NCBI RefSeq assembly: GCF_000004195.4
Contig: NC_030681.2
Coordinates: forward strand, 20,600,482-20,664,481
Direction: 5' to 3'
Length of the DNA stretch: 64,000 nt
Source of the DNA: Xenopus tropicalis
Taxonomy: Eukaryota > Chordata > Amphibia > Anura > Pipidae
The position numbers and the translations under genes are program-made. The notes under the pieces were generated by a model that was given only the letters and a program-made list of their open reading frames with translations, had not been told where the DNA came from and did not search any database. The first letter of the stretch is position 1, and every line of letters begins with the position of its first letter. Of the stretch, positions 11,401 to 26,400 are shown one piece after another.

Positions 11401-14400
11401 TCCAGTCATGCAAATTACACTACATGAAAAACAAAATGCATTGTGCTCTTTGTGTTTGTACAATCTATAAAAGAAGAAGAAAGGCAGAATGCAATGCTTA
11501 CCACATTCAGCATCACTGGTACTTTGGTAGCGACAGGCACAAGTGAAAGAGCCAGGGGAATTGATGCATTCGTACTTGGCATTAGGACATGCTGATATTG
11601 TTTGGCATTCATCGATATCTAGGAATGGCAGAAAATACAATCGTAACTTGCCAATGATTCGTGATTTTTTTCATCTCTACAATGCTGAAATCATATCCAG
11701 CCCTCAGGAAACATTCTTTTTGGAAGGGTAAGGGGTTATAGAAATCATTGCATATCATTGTGTTTCATGTACATAGGCCTAAAGCTCCCACTGCTTCTCA
11801 CTGTATTTCATGTATTTGTGGTGCCACTGCCCTCTGTCTCTCACTGTATTCAATGTATTTTGGGTGCCACTACTTTTGCCCATCGCTGTATAATATATTT
11901 AGAATCTTGAGTTATTTTTCAGAGAAATCAGTGTATCATTATTTACAATTGCATACTGCATGTATATCTCCTTTAGTGTACAAACTAATTGAGGCTAATG
12001 GTACATGGGAAGTTTTCCCGCAGTGGATTTTAGCTGGTAGAGAAATGCCTGAAGCCACCTAATTTATTGTGGAGCAGTATAAGCAACAGAACAGTACCAG
12101 CAGTACTATATAAAGGTGGCCATACACGGGCAGATCCGCTCGCTTGGCGATGTCGCCAAGCGAGTGGATCTTCACCCGATATCCCCACCTACGGGTGGCG
12201 ATATCGGGGAGGCATGTCGGTGAATTCGATCGTCTGGCCCTGGGGCCAAACAATCGAATTCTGCAAGCGGCAATGGGGCAGTCGGTTCGGGGACCGCATC
12301 AACGAGCCGATGCGGTCCCCGATCCGACGGGATTTTCTAACCTGGTCGACCGATATCTGGCCAATTTCAGGCCAGATATCGGTCGGCTAGTCCGATCGTT
12401 TCTGCCCCTACACGGCCCGATAAGCTGCCGAGTCGGTGCAAGGGACCGATATCGGCAGCTTCTATCGGCCCGTGTATGGGGACCTTGAGTTCAGGCAGCT
12501 TAATCCTTTAGCAGAGGTGTCAGTGAGCTGCTATCTGGTTACCTGCCTATTGTTCTGCTGATTGGCAGAAGGAGAGGGTGATATCACTCCAACTTGCAGC
12601 TCAGCAGTAAAGTGAGACTGAAGTTTATCAGAGCATAGGTCACATGGCTGTGGCACCCTGAGAAATGAAGAATATGGCTAGCCCCATGTGAAATTTCAAA
12701 AAATCTGTTTGTGCTTTTAAAAAGCATATTTCAGTGCAGGACTCTGCTAGAAACGTAACTGATACGTTTTGAAAAAAACTGAGGGCTAGATTCGCTTATT
12801 CTAGGAGAGAGATTTAGGGGCCTATATATCATTCCCTGCCCCAGGAGAGCCATTATAATGCAGCAAATGTCTGAATATTATATGGTGCCCCAGTGCCCCC
12901 AGTAACCAAGTCAGTTGCCCGTAGCCGTACTGTTACCATTGTACCTGAGCAATTGTTTGCATTTCCAGTGAAACCAGGTTTACAGAGGCAGGAAAAGGAA
13001 CCAAAGCTACTGATGCACTTGGCATTCTCGCGGCACGGAAAAGGGTAGGGAGGAAGACACAGATCTGAAGAGACATAAATATAACAATAATAAGTATTAT
13101 TTTTACAGTAGAGTCGGGTCATGGACATCCCACCCAGTATCTCTTCTTTCTGCATCGGATTTAGATTGAGCACAAGTTCCCTCTGGTGCCATGATGATCA
13201 ATTAGCCAATATCATTGTGTTAAACAACCCAGTCACCAATGTACACCAAGCAAGCAGCCTACAGTATGTAGCCAATCTATGACTGAGCCATTGAGGCCTT
13301 TTATTCTACAGCCAATGAGAGGAACTATAAGCCCACCCTTCTATAAAATGAAGTCCAAAAAAACATCTTTTGTTTACCATCCATGTTCAATATTATGCAA
13401 TAAGAAATTTTTTGTATACGTGATATACAATACTCAGCGCTCTTGGTGGTATCATTCAAATGTGGATCTTCAGTGCCATGTTATACCAACTGTGTGTTGC
13501 TGTGTCACAGCGTTCAGAAGTGATATAATCATAAAAACAATGAGCTCTTATCCTTCAATCAAAAATCTGATCCTTGTCTCTTTTGGCCCAGTTGTTTTGT
13601 GTTCTGGTGAGCATTTATACTTACCGTATTGAGGAGGTGGCGGCACGCCCAATATCATCACCGTTTGCTTTTGTTTGTGTAGTCACACACAGTTGAGTTA
13701 TCACCTATCTGTATTTATTACACTAGATATTGTTTCTTTTTGTGTTTATGTGCTTCCACCGTGTCTATTGTGCATACATTATGCAATAAGTGTTGCACTG
13801 CTGGGGACTCCATTTGTAATATTGCCTGATGCTGCCAAGGGGACTCCAGTTCTCTCTGATACATCTCACCCAGTGTCTCTATTTCCCATAAACCTACAGT
13901 TATTTTATTTATTTTTTAATATAATATTTATTAAAAAGGGTAGGGGCAAAACAGGTATCAGTCATAACTTTGACCCAAACAAAGAGTACGCCTAACTCAA
14001 AAAATGTAAATAGCAGTGGAAAGTCAGTAATAAAGAAAAACCTTAACCATAACAATTTCTGAAGACATCACAAAGTGTAAAAAAGTGGGAAACTTGAGGG
14101 AGTAAAGGGGCCCATACACTTTAAGATCTGCTCGCTTGCGAGCGGATCTTCTCTCGATATCCCCACCTACAGGTGGGCAATATCGGGCAAATTTAGGCTA
14201 ATTCGAGATTTTAATGACGGTAATGGGCGTAGTCGGTTCAGGGACCGCATCAACGTGCCAATGTGGTCCCCGATCCGACTACATTTTTTAACCTGCCCGA
14301 TCCATATCTTTTCGATTTCAGGCCAGATATCGGTCTAAGCTACAATCGGCCCGTGTATGGCCACCTTAACAGAGAAATGGGGGTTGAAAGATGGGCTGGA

Positions 14401-17400
14401 GATGGTAGGTAGGTAGGTAGGTAGGAGTGGCTGGGGAGGAGGAAGTCATGGGGCGATTGGTAGTTAAGTTCATGATGGATTTGTATGGCCTTCCCTATGC
14501 AGGAATCTGTAACTTAGCAACATCAACAAACAGGGTTCATTGCTGTATATACAGGGGCACCGGGGTTCTCCCATGAAACAGTAACACATACCCTGGGTGT
14601 TTGAGGACATCTGCCTTAATATTTGGCCTGAAGTTTTCACACACTCCCAGAAACGCTTAGTTAATGGACAGTCCCAAAAATATCAAGTATAATTCCCAGA
14701 TCTTGGTTGGATCTCCAACGCTGTCCATAGGTGTTTCTATATATGAACTTCAGCTCGAAGGGGGTACAGTACCACCTAGTAAGCACTTTATCATTTCTCT
14801 CTTAAAAACAACTGCACCGTAAATTTTTTTGATCACTTTTTGTAGTAATAACAACTTGTTCCTCCTCTAGAGTAAGGGTCAGCCCCCTAGACCAAATCTA
14901 CATGTAGTCACTTACCATTTAAGAAGCACTTTTCCCCATCGGCGCCACTGGCGACTGTTCCAGGAGGACAAGTGCCACACACAAATCGAGATTTACTCGT
15001 TGGGGTTGTACAAGGCACACTGGGAAAGCAGGGCTCCCCCCGGCATGGCGATGAGGGATTCTGACAGAAAGCTCCAGAGAACCCGTCAGGACACGTGCAG
15101 CCCACAACCTGCAAGAACGGATTCTCTTTTATCAGAAATTGTTGAACTACAACTTACAACTCATGTGGAAGAATTTAAAACCATATAAAGGTTTAGCGGA
15201 GGAGACATATGAACTGCCGAGGAGTATCGAGAACATCTTGTTGGTATTATTGTGCACTAGCTCACAGTTTAAAAGCGTGTTAAGAAGTTTTGACATAGGG
15301 TAACTGGTTACATGGATGGAACATTTTCATTAAGGGGAATGCCCCTTGTATTTTACATTTGTTAATATAGTTATTAGATTGAAATTTTGTGCATTCCCTA
15401 TAATGCTATTACAAGTAGTGATGGGCGAAAAGTTTCGCCAGGCATGGATTCGCAGCGAATTTCCGCATTTCGCCATTGGCGGATTGTTTCGCGAAACGGA
15501 TGAAAAATTTCGCCGCGGCAAAATTCGCTGCACGTCCAAAAATTGTCGCCGGCGTCAAAAAAGAATAGTCGCGGGCGACAAAATAATAGCCGCGCGACAA
15601 AATAATAGCCGCGCGACAAAACAATAGCCGTGCGACAAAACAATAGCCGTGCGACAAAACAATAGCCGCGGGCGGCGAAACAATAGCCGCGCGACAAAAC
15701 TATAGCCGCGGGCGATGAAACAGTAGCCGCGGGCTACGAAACAATAGCCGCGCGACAAAATAATAGCCGCGCGCGACGAAACAATAGCCGCGCGACAAAA
15801 AAATTGTTGCGGGCGACGAAACAATAGCCGTGCGACAAAATAATAGCCGCGGGCGACACATTTTTTGTTGCACGACATTTTCGCCGTTTCGCGAATTTTT
15901 CGCCTTTTCGCAGATCTTTTGAAAGATTTGCGAATTTTTCGGCGAAGCGAAACGGAACAGATTCGCTCATCACTAATTACAAGTATTGCCGAATAAAGGG
16001 ACACAATAAATGGACTTAAAACCTGTTTAATAATGATATGGTGTTGGTATTAGTGTGTTGGTATTAGTATGTTGGTATTAGTGTGCCAATAATAAACCCC
16101 CGTTATATCTTTAAATTATAACAGATTCTCTAGACACTGCTCCAAAATCGGCTTGTATAGCGAATGGCAGATTTTTATCAAGTGCTTTATTATGTTTTTA
16201 TGGAAAAACTCCCAAATAGAAACTCTAACCTTGGTTGGACCATTGGACTATTCAATAGTAGTGATGGGCGAAATGTTTCACCAGGCATGGATTTGGGGCG
16301 AATTTCCGCATTTCGCCATTGGCGGATTGTTTCGCGAACCGGATGGAAAAATTCGATGTGCGTCCAAAAATTGTCGCAGGCGTCAAAAGAATTGTCGCGC
16401 GTCAAAAGAAATAGTCGCGGGTGTCAAAAGAAATAGTTGCGGCGTCAAAAGAAATAGTCGCAGCATCAAAAGAAATAGTTGCGCAGCAAAGGAATAGTCG
16501 CGGTGTCAAAATAAATAGTCACACGTCAAAATAAATAGTCGCGGGCGTCAAAAGAACAGTCGTGGGCGACAAATTTTTTTTATACTCGACATTTTCGCCG
16601 CTTCATGAATCTTTTGAAAGATTCGCAAATTTTTCCGCAAAGCGAAACGGGACAGATTCACTCATCACTGTTCAGTAGCTGTTATATTGGGAGCATGGGC
16701 ATTTTTTACTTAACGCACGGTGGCCTACAGGCACCCCTCTTGCACCTTATTGGTTCTGGCAAAAGCCTGGAACTGGCAAGTGGGTTTTGTAACAGATGCA
16801 ATGCATGGGTCATGGTACTACAGACAAGGGCTATATATAAATACATTCCTCCGCTTGTATTGGTCAGGTCAGGTTTTATATATTTTCCAGATATTCTTAC
16901 CTGATATTTGGGCTCCTGGTAATTTTCAATAAGACTATTATAATCACACGTCCCCCCATTGGTACAGTTGCACACCTGCACAACGGGGACAAAGATGGAG
17001 CCAGAGAAGCGATCATTCACTTGGATTCTCAGCACTTCTGGGTTCACGTTCCTTATCGTCCATATAAACTGACCGTCTGTTCATCACAAAACATGTTATA
17101 GTCAGTATGATCAGTCGGTATACAACATATTTCAGGCTCTATAAGTGCCCTCCCGATAGAGTTGATACAGGAATTGAACTCTTTTTTTTTTTTTTAAATG
17201 GGCTGTACCAATGTCTCTAAGCATCTTGCCTGGGATTAGTAATTGTCTACTGTTTGATTGTATCATCACAATATGTGTTGGGAGTAGGGAGGCACTGAAT
17301 ACAGGATTCGGTCAAAATTCGTCCTTTTTCAGCACGATTCAGAATTGGCCAAATCCAAGTGCCTGGCCGAACCAAATCCCAATACTTTAAATCACTTGAA

Positions 17401-20400
17401 CCCAGAAGTACCCGGAAGTAGTGTGCAGCAAAGTGTTCAGTTTTTTGTTTTAAAATCATAGGAGTGCTACCACTGGTCATGTTTAATATGAGTTTGTGAT
17501 AAGGTGTATGGACATCCCAAGCTTCTTTACATTGTTGTTTAGCCACACAGATAAGACTTACCTAAAGTAATGGAGGCTCCCAGGGGAACAGGCTTGACAA
17601 TAGAATAAGTCAGCGTATCATTGTTGGAGTCGGTTGCTTTAAACCAAACCTTGTAGGTAACATTCACCCTCAGCTGAAGAATCGGTGGGCCAACAAGCAT
17701 TGGGGCACCATTTCCTGGTTGCCAAAGAAAAACAGAAAGAGATTTATTTCATAATTCATACAACACAAAGCAATCTCTGGATTCCAGGGAAGAGCTGCTC
17801 CTGGCTCCAAGCAAACCTTGTATCTCCCTAAACTGTGGGGCTGGCCCTCCTAAAGGGGTAATGAGCACTGGAAGTGAGGAATAAGGCTGGAGGAGAGATT
17901 TGGGGGTTGTGCTAATTTGCTCTTTTATATCCAGCCCAGCTTGAAGGTCACATAGGGTGAGATAAAATATGGGATAAACACTTATTTGCTGTTCTAGATA
18001 TTGTTGGAACTATGACTGATTGATCACAAATATTTCCCCATACCTATAACCTTTTTATGAGCTAAGGGCCGTGACACACGGGGGAGATTAGTTGCACCAG
18101 ATCTCCGTTGTCGCGGGGGCGACTAATCTTCCCACAATGCCATCTCACCAGCTAAAATGTAAATCACAGGTGGGTTACATATGCAGCGCCATGATTTGCC
18201 GAAGTTGCCTTGAGAGGAAACTTCGGCGACTTCGGCAAATCACGACACCACGTATGCCATCCCTCCGGCGAATTACATTCTAGCTGGTGGGATGGCATTG
18301 CAGGGAGATTAGTCACCCGCGACAACGGAGATTTGTTGTGGCGCGACTAATCTCCCCATGTGTCATTGCCCTAAAGGGAGCCTTGGATCTCCAATGGGGA
18401 CTTAAACCAAAAAAGTCCAACAACCACTAATCTACCTGGACTCATTAACCTCCCGTGCGTCAAGTTCCTAAATACTGTGGCTTTCTGTTTGAATTAACTG
18501 TTTTCTTATCTTAGTGAGTAGAAGGTTAAAGTAGAGGGTCTTGGCTTCTCATGTTTCTCATGTTCTTACCAAAGAGAGAGACCAACTGATGGAACTCATT
18601 GAAGTCATTCCTAGTCTGCAGTCCAAACACAGTGTTATTGGTCAGCAGGAGGTCGTGGATACATTGCACTATACCAGCACAGGTCCCATTGGCACTGCTA
18701 ATCACTGACTGAGAAACAGACGTCATCAACGTAGAAGTGAACATCGGTCTGAAGGATTTCCATACGTCCACCATTGGTTTGGAAACAAAAAGACTTTCAG
18801 GAGTTGGTACAATCCCTAGAGAAGATACAAACAAAATAAATACATATGAATTTAATTCTTCTAAATAATGTTTTTTTCTTGTGCAGGAAAGATGGTTTCT
18901 TACCAGGTTCTTTCCGTTTTTTCACAACAGTTTAACCACTAGAGGGCACTTTGTATGTGTTTGCCTCATTAGAGCAACATGGCTGCACACACGCCACTCA
19001 CCTTCTATGTTTTACTGAACATTTATACATAAATAAAGTTGAGGTAAGTTGATACAAGGTAACAAGTTAATGTCAAATTTCTCAGAGTGCTTTTCAAAGC
19101 ACTTTTTTCAATTGGCATTCTTATTTTGTTCTAGTTATTGAAATATTAGCAGTTTGGGAACTGATATAATGAATTTGAGACAGCAGCACCACCTGCTGGT
19201 CATCCCAGTAACTGCCTACAGTTTGCAAAAGTTGAATTCTCTATAAAAAGGAGTCTCGAGATGTTGCTCTGCTGAGAATTGACTTGGAAAACACAGATCA
19301 TCTTCTCTGCACCATAACTTCTACAAAGCTACAGCTGAAAAGCTAATATCCTGAGAAATTAAAAAAATAATGTAAATGGCAAAAGAGCTTACAAGAGCGT
19401 TCTGAGCTGCGTTACATAAATTTGTGTTGAGGGTTTATATTTCCTTGCAGTTGAAAACTATTAATATAGGGTTACAGATCATAACAGGAGATCTCCAGGC
19501 TGGTTAGTGTTACATTTATGTTATAGATATGGAATGCTGGGCTGCCATGACTCATACACTGCAATTATAAAATATGACACACCTTTAGTTATATTATGCA
19601 CGCTGAACAACCTTTGTTCTGGAAACTTGCTGTTCATATTCAGTACCTCTCATTTCCCCTTGCTGCCCCACTAATTCACAATAAAAGCTAATTCTTGCTA
19701 TGAATATCCCCTTTCCATCCTCCCCATGTATTCATTGTACTAACGTTATTCTTCTAAGCAACTTCCGTTACCTACCCATCACAGACTGTGCCTTTCCTAT
19801 ACATATGTCTGAAACCCAGACCCTCCCTACCCTGAGAGATAGACTGGAATATGAATGAAAGATGGCTCCATAAAGATTGAATTCATTTCTAAATAAAGAA
19901 ACAATTCAACAGGCCCCCAAAAAATATTACTGATGAATGAAAATTGTTATTTTATTTTATTATTATAAAATATTACTGTATACATCAGTGTTAAATTGCA
20001 AGGTTTGCCTTACTTGGGAACATGGGCTGTGGGTAAATATACTGTACATAGACCCTTACTGAGGTGCAAACATACTGCAGTACATTCAGTTGTCCTTGTT
20101 TGAACTCTATGTAGCCTTAACACACCTAACAGCAGTACGGGGCATCACACAGACATGGAGATATCTTGAGGTTTACCCTTATCCTGATCTCCATATACAG
20201 GGCCCTTCTTGGCCTACTTAGCACGCATTAATGGCTTTTGCCACATCCCTGACTATTATCCTCCAAAATACAATATCTCTTCACAGTTGGTTCAGGCTCA
20301 CAACCAAGCACTTCCTTTGAGGTGGGTTCCCTCATAAAGTTTCCCTAGTTTCATCAAAATAAATTTGAGTAATATCTCTCTTGCTTATATCTTCCTCAGA

Positions 20401-23400
20401 TGTTAACACACACATTATAGCAGTACAGGGCATCACACAGACATGGTGCTACATAATCATGGAGTACACATTAAATGGTTCTTCCACTAATGGACTTCAA
20501 TAGCTCTGAACCACTTTGCTGGCTGCCTTGGATCACTGTGGCCCTGTACTGACCCCTCTAAATTCCTTGATGGACCCCAGGGTACTCTGATAGCTGGCCT
20601 CTCCTTGACTATTGCCCTTTAAGATGTACTCCAAAAGATCTGCCTTTATAATAGCTCTTTAGAGTAAAGTTGGTTCTGGTTCTCACCCAAGCTCTTCCCT
20701 CATAAAGTTTCCCTGGTTACACCAGTCAGTATAATCTCCCTTCCTTGTATCTCGTTAGGGCAATCTCCTTCCTTGACTGACACTGGGGGACCACCTGCTT
20801 CTGCAATGTTCCACATTATAGGGACTCCCTGCCCTACACTAATGACCAAACAATTGCAATAAACTGTTCTTTTTTTTTTTGTAGATCTAAATTTCCTTGC
20901 CACCTGAACGTGTCCCATTGATTTAGCTGGGTAGCATAGCTATAACCTGGAATAACACCGTTTATAACTACACTAATGAGCTTTTATAATGGATTGCTTC
21001 TGCTATTGCAATGCATGGCTTAAATTAAACCACAAAAGCGCCACTTCCTACAGGTGCCATTATGGTGTAAATTGTTTTACAAATTTGAAATCTATATATC
21101 TGCCTCAGTGTGTGCCTGTGTCCTGGCCCACATCAAAGTGTATCCATAAATGCATGGTATAAGCCAGAGCCGTGACTCAATATCAGCACAATGACTATTC
21201 TGTTTCCTTGGAAAGTCACATTTATCTACTCAGTTCATTGGCAGCAATTCTCTTGCAATACGCAAATGACTAGTTGGCATAAAAAACATGTAATTTATGA
21301 AACACTGCACACTTGTCTATTAATTCCAAGGACTTTTTGAGTAATTATAACTTCCCATGTTGACTAGTCAGTGATTTCCTATCCCATTGGATGACAGTTT
21401 TGCTCTGAACCCCCCGTCTATGACACACAGCTGAGCCCTGTTGAAACCATGAAAATCAAATAACAAAAAAAACTTACAAGAGAGGCCAAAATTATAAAGG
21501 TCTTCTTCAGTAGGTACATCCCCGCTGTTAAAGAACAAGGTGTTTCCATTTGATTGGATAAAATCATTAGATTTTGTGCCGCTCCACAAACCCAGTAGTC
21601 CTAGGGTCCTGTAAAGGAATGACTGGGGGAGTTGCACAATTGCCCCTAAGATGGCGCCGTCGCTCACGCTCACAGACACCTGGAGGCCGCAGCTGTACAG
21701 AATGGCAATTTTGCTTTCTTCAAGTTTGAAAAGTACTAATTTATTTTGGTTGATGTACATCAAACCTGCAAAATAACAAGGGACCTATACTCACTGATTA
21801 TATTATCACTGAACATTCAATAGCAATTATATATAAATAAATATAAATGACAAACTGCACGGATGGTCCGAGTGCCTCTCCATCAGAGTAGAATAAGCCA
21901 CCTGTGCCATAAGCCATGGATCCTTTACTCTTTAAATAAATGCATATACCCAGAATCATTGAGCATTAGATACAGTTCCACATTAGTTACAGTAATTACC
22001 TTTATTTAATTCCAGTTCTTTGTCATCCACTAAAATACTTAATTTATTATTATTAGATATCCTCCATTCAACCTGCAACAAAATGTACAAAAAAATGTAA
22101 AATCACTGCAGAGCACAAATAGTGAAAAGTCTTAAAGGATTCCTTGAGCTGTATATAGGGGCTCAAAGCAGGGGTGATAGCAGAATTTGTTGGGCAGCTA
22201 GAAAGCTCAGCAGTAGCAGGGATTAGTGAGGTAGTAACAGTAGGGGGATAATAGCCTCTGGGAAGGGACTGGGGCTGTGGGATAGCAGGTATAGTAGGGA
22301 GAGATTGTGCCTATAGTAGCAGTGGGGGGATAATAGCCTCTGGGAAGGGACTGGGGCTGTGGGATAGCAGGTATAGTAGGGAGAGATGGTGCCTATAGTA
22401 GCAGTGGGGGGATAATATCCTCTGGGAAGGGACTGGGGCTGTGGGATAGCAGGTATAGTAGGGAGAGATGGTGCCTATAGTAGCAGTGGGGGGATAATAG
22501 CCTCTGGGAAGGGACTGGGGCTGTGGGATAGCAGGTATAGTAGGGAGAGATGGTGCCTATAGTAGCAGTGGGGGGATAATAGCCTCTGGGAAGGGACTGA
22601 GGCTGTGGGATAGTAGGTATAGTAGGGAGAGATGGTGCCTATAGTAGCAGTGGGATAATAGCCTCTGGGAAGGGACTGAGGCTGTGGGATAGCAGGTATA
22701 GTAGGGAGAGATGGTGCCTATAGTAGCAGTAGGGGCATAATAGCCTCTGGGAAGGGACTGTGGCTGTGGGATAGCAGGTATAGTAGGGAGAGATGGTGCC
22801 TATAGTAGCAGTAGGGGCATAATAGCCTCTGGGAAGGGACTGGGGCTGTGGGATAGCAGGTATAGTAGGGAGAGATTGTGCCTATAGTAGCAGTGGGGGG
22901 ATAATAGCCTCTGGGAAGGGACTGGGGCTGTGGGATAGCAGGTATAGTAGGGAGAGATGGTGCCTATAGTAGCAGTGGGATAATAGCCTCTGGGAAGGGA
23001 CTGAGGCTGTGGGATAGTAGGTATAGTAGGGAGAGATGGTGCCTATAGTAGCAGTGGGATAATAGCCTCTGGGAAGGGACTGAGGCTGTGGGATAGCAGG
23101 TATAGTAGGGAGAGATGGTGCCTATAGTAGCAGTAGGGGCATAATAGCCTCTGGGAAGGGACTGTGGCTGTGGGATAGCAGGTATAGTAGGGAGAGATGG
23201 TGCCTATAGTAGCAGTAGGGGCATAATAGCCTCTGGGAAGGGACTGGGGCTGTGGGATAGCAGGTATAGTAGGGAGAGATGGTGCCTATAGTAGCAGTAG
23301 GGGCATAATAGCCTCTGGGAAGGGACTGTGGCTGTGGGATAGCAGGTATAGTAGGGAGAGATGGTGCCTATAGTAGCAGTAGGGGCATAATAGCCTCTGG

Positions 23401-26400
23401 GAAGGGACTGTGGCTGTGGGATAGCAGGTATAGTAGGGAGAGATGGTGCCTATAGTAGCAGTAGGGGCATAATAGCCTCTGGGAAGGGACTGGGGCTGTG
23501 GGATAGCAGGTATAGTAGGGAGAGATGGTGCCTATAGTAGCAGTAGGGGCATAATAGCCTCTGGGAAGGGACTGTGGCTGTGGGATAGCAGGTATAGTAG
23601 GGAGAGATGGTGCCTATAGTAGCAGTGGGGGGATAATAGCCTCTGGGAAGGGACTGGGGCTGTGGGATAGCAGGTATAGTAGGGAGAGATGGTGCCTATA
23701 GTAGCAGTGGGGGGATAATAGCCTCTGGGAAGGGACTGTGCCTGTGAGATAGCAGGTATAGTAGGGAGAGATGGTGCCTATAGTAGCAGTGGGGGGATAA
23801 TAGCCTCTGGGAAGGGACTGGGGCTGTGGGATAGCAGGTATAGTAGGGAGAGATGGTGCCTATAGTAGCAGTGGGGGGGATAATAGCCTCTGGGAAGGGA
23901 CTGGGGCTGTGGGATAGCAGGTATAGTAGGGAGAGATGGTGCCTATAGTAGCAGTGGGGGGATAATAGCCTCTGGGAATGGACTGGGGCTGTGGGATAGC
24001 AGGTATAGTAGGGAGAGATGGTGCCTATAGTAGCAGTGGGGGGATAATAGCCTCTGGGAAGGGACTGGGGCTGTGGGATAGCAGGTATAGTAGGGAGAGA
24101 TGGTGCCTATAGTAGCAGTGGGGGGATAATAGCCTCTGGGAAGGGACTGTGGCTGTGGGATAGCAGGTATAGTAGGGAGAGATGGTGCCTATAGTAGCAG
24201 TGGGGATAATAGCCTCTGGGAAGGGACTGGGGCTGTGGGATAGCAGGTATAGTAGGGAGAGATGGTGCCTATAGTAGCAGTGGGGGGATAATAGCCTCTG
24301 GGAAGGGACTGTGGCTGTGGGATAGCAGGTATAGTAGGGAGAGATGGTGCCTATAGTAGCAGTGGGGATAATAGCCTCTGGGAAGGGACTGGGGCTGTGG
24401 GATAGCAGGTATAGTAGGGAGAGATGGTGCCTATAGTAGCAGTGGGGGGATAATAGCCTCTGGGAAGGGACTGGGGCTGTGGGATAGCAGGTATAGTAGG
24501 GAGAGATGGTGCCTATAGTAGCAGTGGGGGGATAATAGCCTCTGGGAAGGGACTGTGGCTTTGGGATAATAGTTGTGGAGGAGTTTGTGGGGCTGTGAGA
24601 TAGCATGTAAAACTAAAACAATAAACCATTACTATTGTTTTGCTTAACATGCATATCTTCAGCTCTAAAGGCCAAAGGTCCAAAGGTTGGACATTATACT
24701 AACACTGGGGTCTTTCAAAGTCTGTTCTTCTCTAACCCCCCATCACCTAACTAACCATCTAAATGCCCATTTCACATACTTTGAGAGTGCCCTGATAGAA
24801 CGCAGCAAGGCGCTTGAGTGCAGTTGTATTTCCATACGCAGAGTTTGGTGGAAGCTTCTCTGTGCGCCCCTGGAGAGTGAATATATTGACTCCATTGGCA
24901 GAAGAAAGCCTGACAATGACGTATTCTCCCAGGCCTTTGAATGTATAGTCCAGACCGTCAAAGGTGGATAAATGCATAGCCCCATATATTTGCCCTGGAT
25001 AGAAAACAAAAAGAAACACAGTCACTGTACCCAGCTACTACACACTAATGTGGATGTTCCAGTTACTAATGGTAGCAGACAGGAGCACATTTACTAGGAG
25101 TGGAAATAGTGAAAAGTGCAAAGCCGTTTACCATGTTATGTTTTATTGGTGCATAATGCGGCATTATTTACCTAGAACACTGGTGTTTTTGTTGTGTTTG
25201 CCGCAAGTTACTAGACCCAAAAACTTGCCCCCACTTGTAGATTTGTCACAAGGTGCATCTTTATGGGAGCCATGTATGGTTGTTTTCCTACACATCCTCG
25301 TTGTGGGCAATTTTAAGACCTGGAACATTTTAAACCCCAGAACCTACTAATACATAAGCCCATTGGTTGCACTATGAGGGATGAATATATTGCAGTATAT
25401 GGACAAACAATCCCTGGAAGGGCATCTCTTGGTAGCTTAATGCACAGAGTATCTTAATGCCCTATATACAGTATATTGATAGTGGTGAGTGCAAAACCTC
25501 TTGTGTTTGTATGAATTTTGTGGTAACAGCCTCATTGCACCCCCGCCTAATTTAGTAATAAGCACAACTTCCTTCATTTTTGTTATGGTTTTTCCATTGG
25601 TTGGACTATTCTACTGCATATAAATAGTTATGTTCTAAATTTCTCATTTTCCTCTCTTAGCAGGTTCAGTACATACCGAGGCCTGGAGAAGAATACTCAG
25701 CACATGTGTCGAAGGGTCGTTTCTCATTGTATAAATGACACAAAGGAGAATTAATACAGCACCACTGGTACGGGAGCAAGTCTTTATCTGCAGTGGGAAT
25801 AAAAGTAAATCTTTAGTAAAGCAGAAACTTGGATGAAAATAGTCCCTTTATGTTCTATAGTGCATATTTAGTACACACTGCAACAGAGGCTACTTAGGGC
25901 TAGGTATATTTAAGGGCTAGGCGTAACTAAAGGCTAGGTGTAACTAAGGGCTATGTATATCTAAGGGCTAGGTGTAACCAAGGGTTAGGTGTAACTAAGG
26001 GCTAGGTAAATCTAAGGGCTAGGTGTAACTAAGGGCTAGGTGTAACCAAGGGTTAGGTGTAACTAAGGGCTAGGTGTAACCAAGGGTTAGGTGTAACTAA
26101 GGACTACGTGTAACTAAGGGCTAGGTGTAACTAAGGGCTAGGTGTAACTAAGGGCTAGGTATATCTAAGGGCTAGGCGTAACTAAAGGCTAGGTGTAACT
26201 AAGGGCTAGGTATATCTAAGGGCTAGGTGTAACTAAGGGCTAGGTGTAACTAAGGGCTAGGTGTAACTAAGGGCTAGGTGTAACTAAGGTCTAGGTGTAA
26301 CTAAGGGCTAGGTGTAACTAAGGGCTAAGTGTAACTAAGGGCTAAGTGTAACTAAGGGCTAAGTGTAACTTAGGGTTAGGTGTAACTAAGGGCTAGGTGT

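Noticed and set aside
12067..12488. Open frames of 107 and 114 codons
   Set aside because: They lie within the palindromic miniature element at 12,113 and have no domain character.
15398..16004. Several open frames with ARGYCFVARLLFCR-like repeats
   Set aside because: Translations of the CpG-rich 19-bp repeats in a hAT element; open in more than one frame.
22226..24605. Possible CRISPR-like array because of regular repeats
   Set aside because: Units are directly contiguous without unique spacers and lie in a vertebrate intron.
24025..24606. 193-codon frame on the minus strand with LLYLLSHSPSPFPEAIIP repeats
   Set aside because: Translation of the 82-bp minisatellite; the frame stays open only because the unit variants happen to lack stops.
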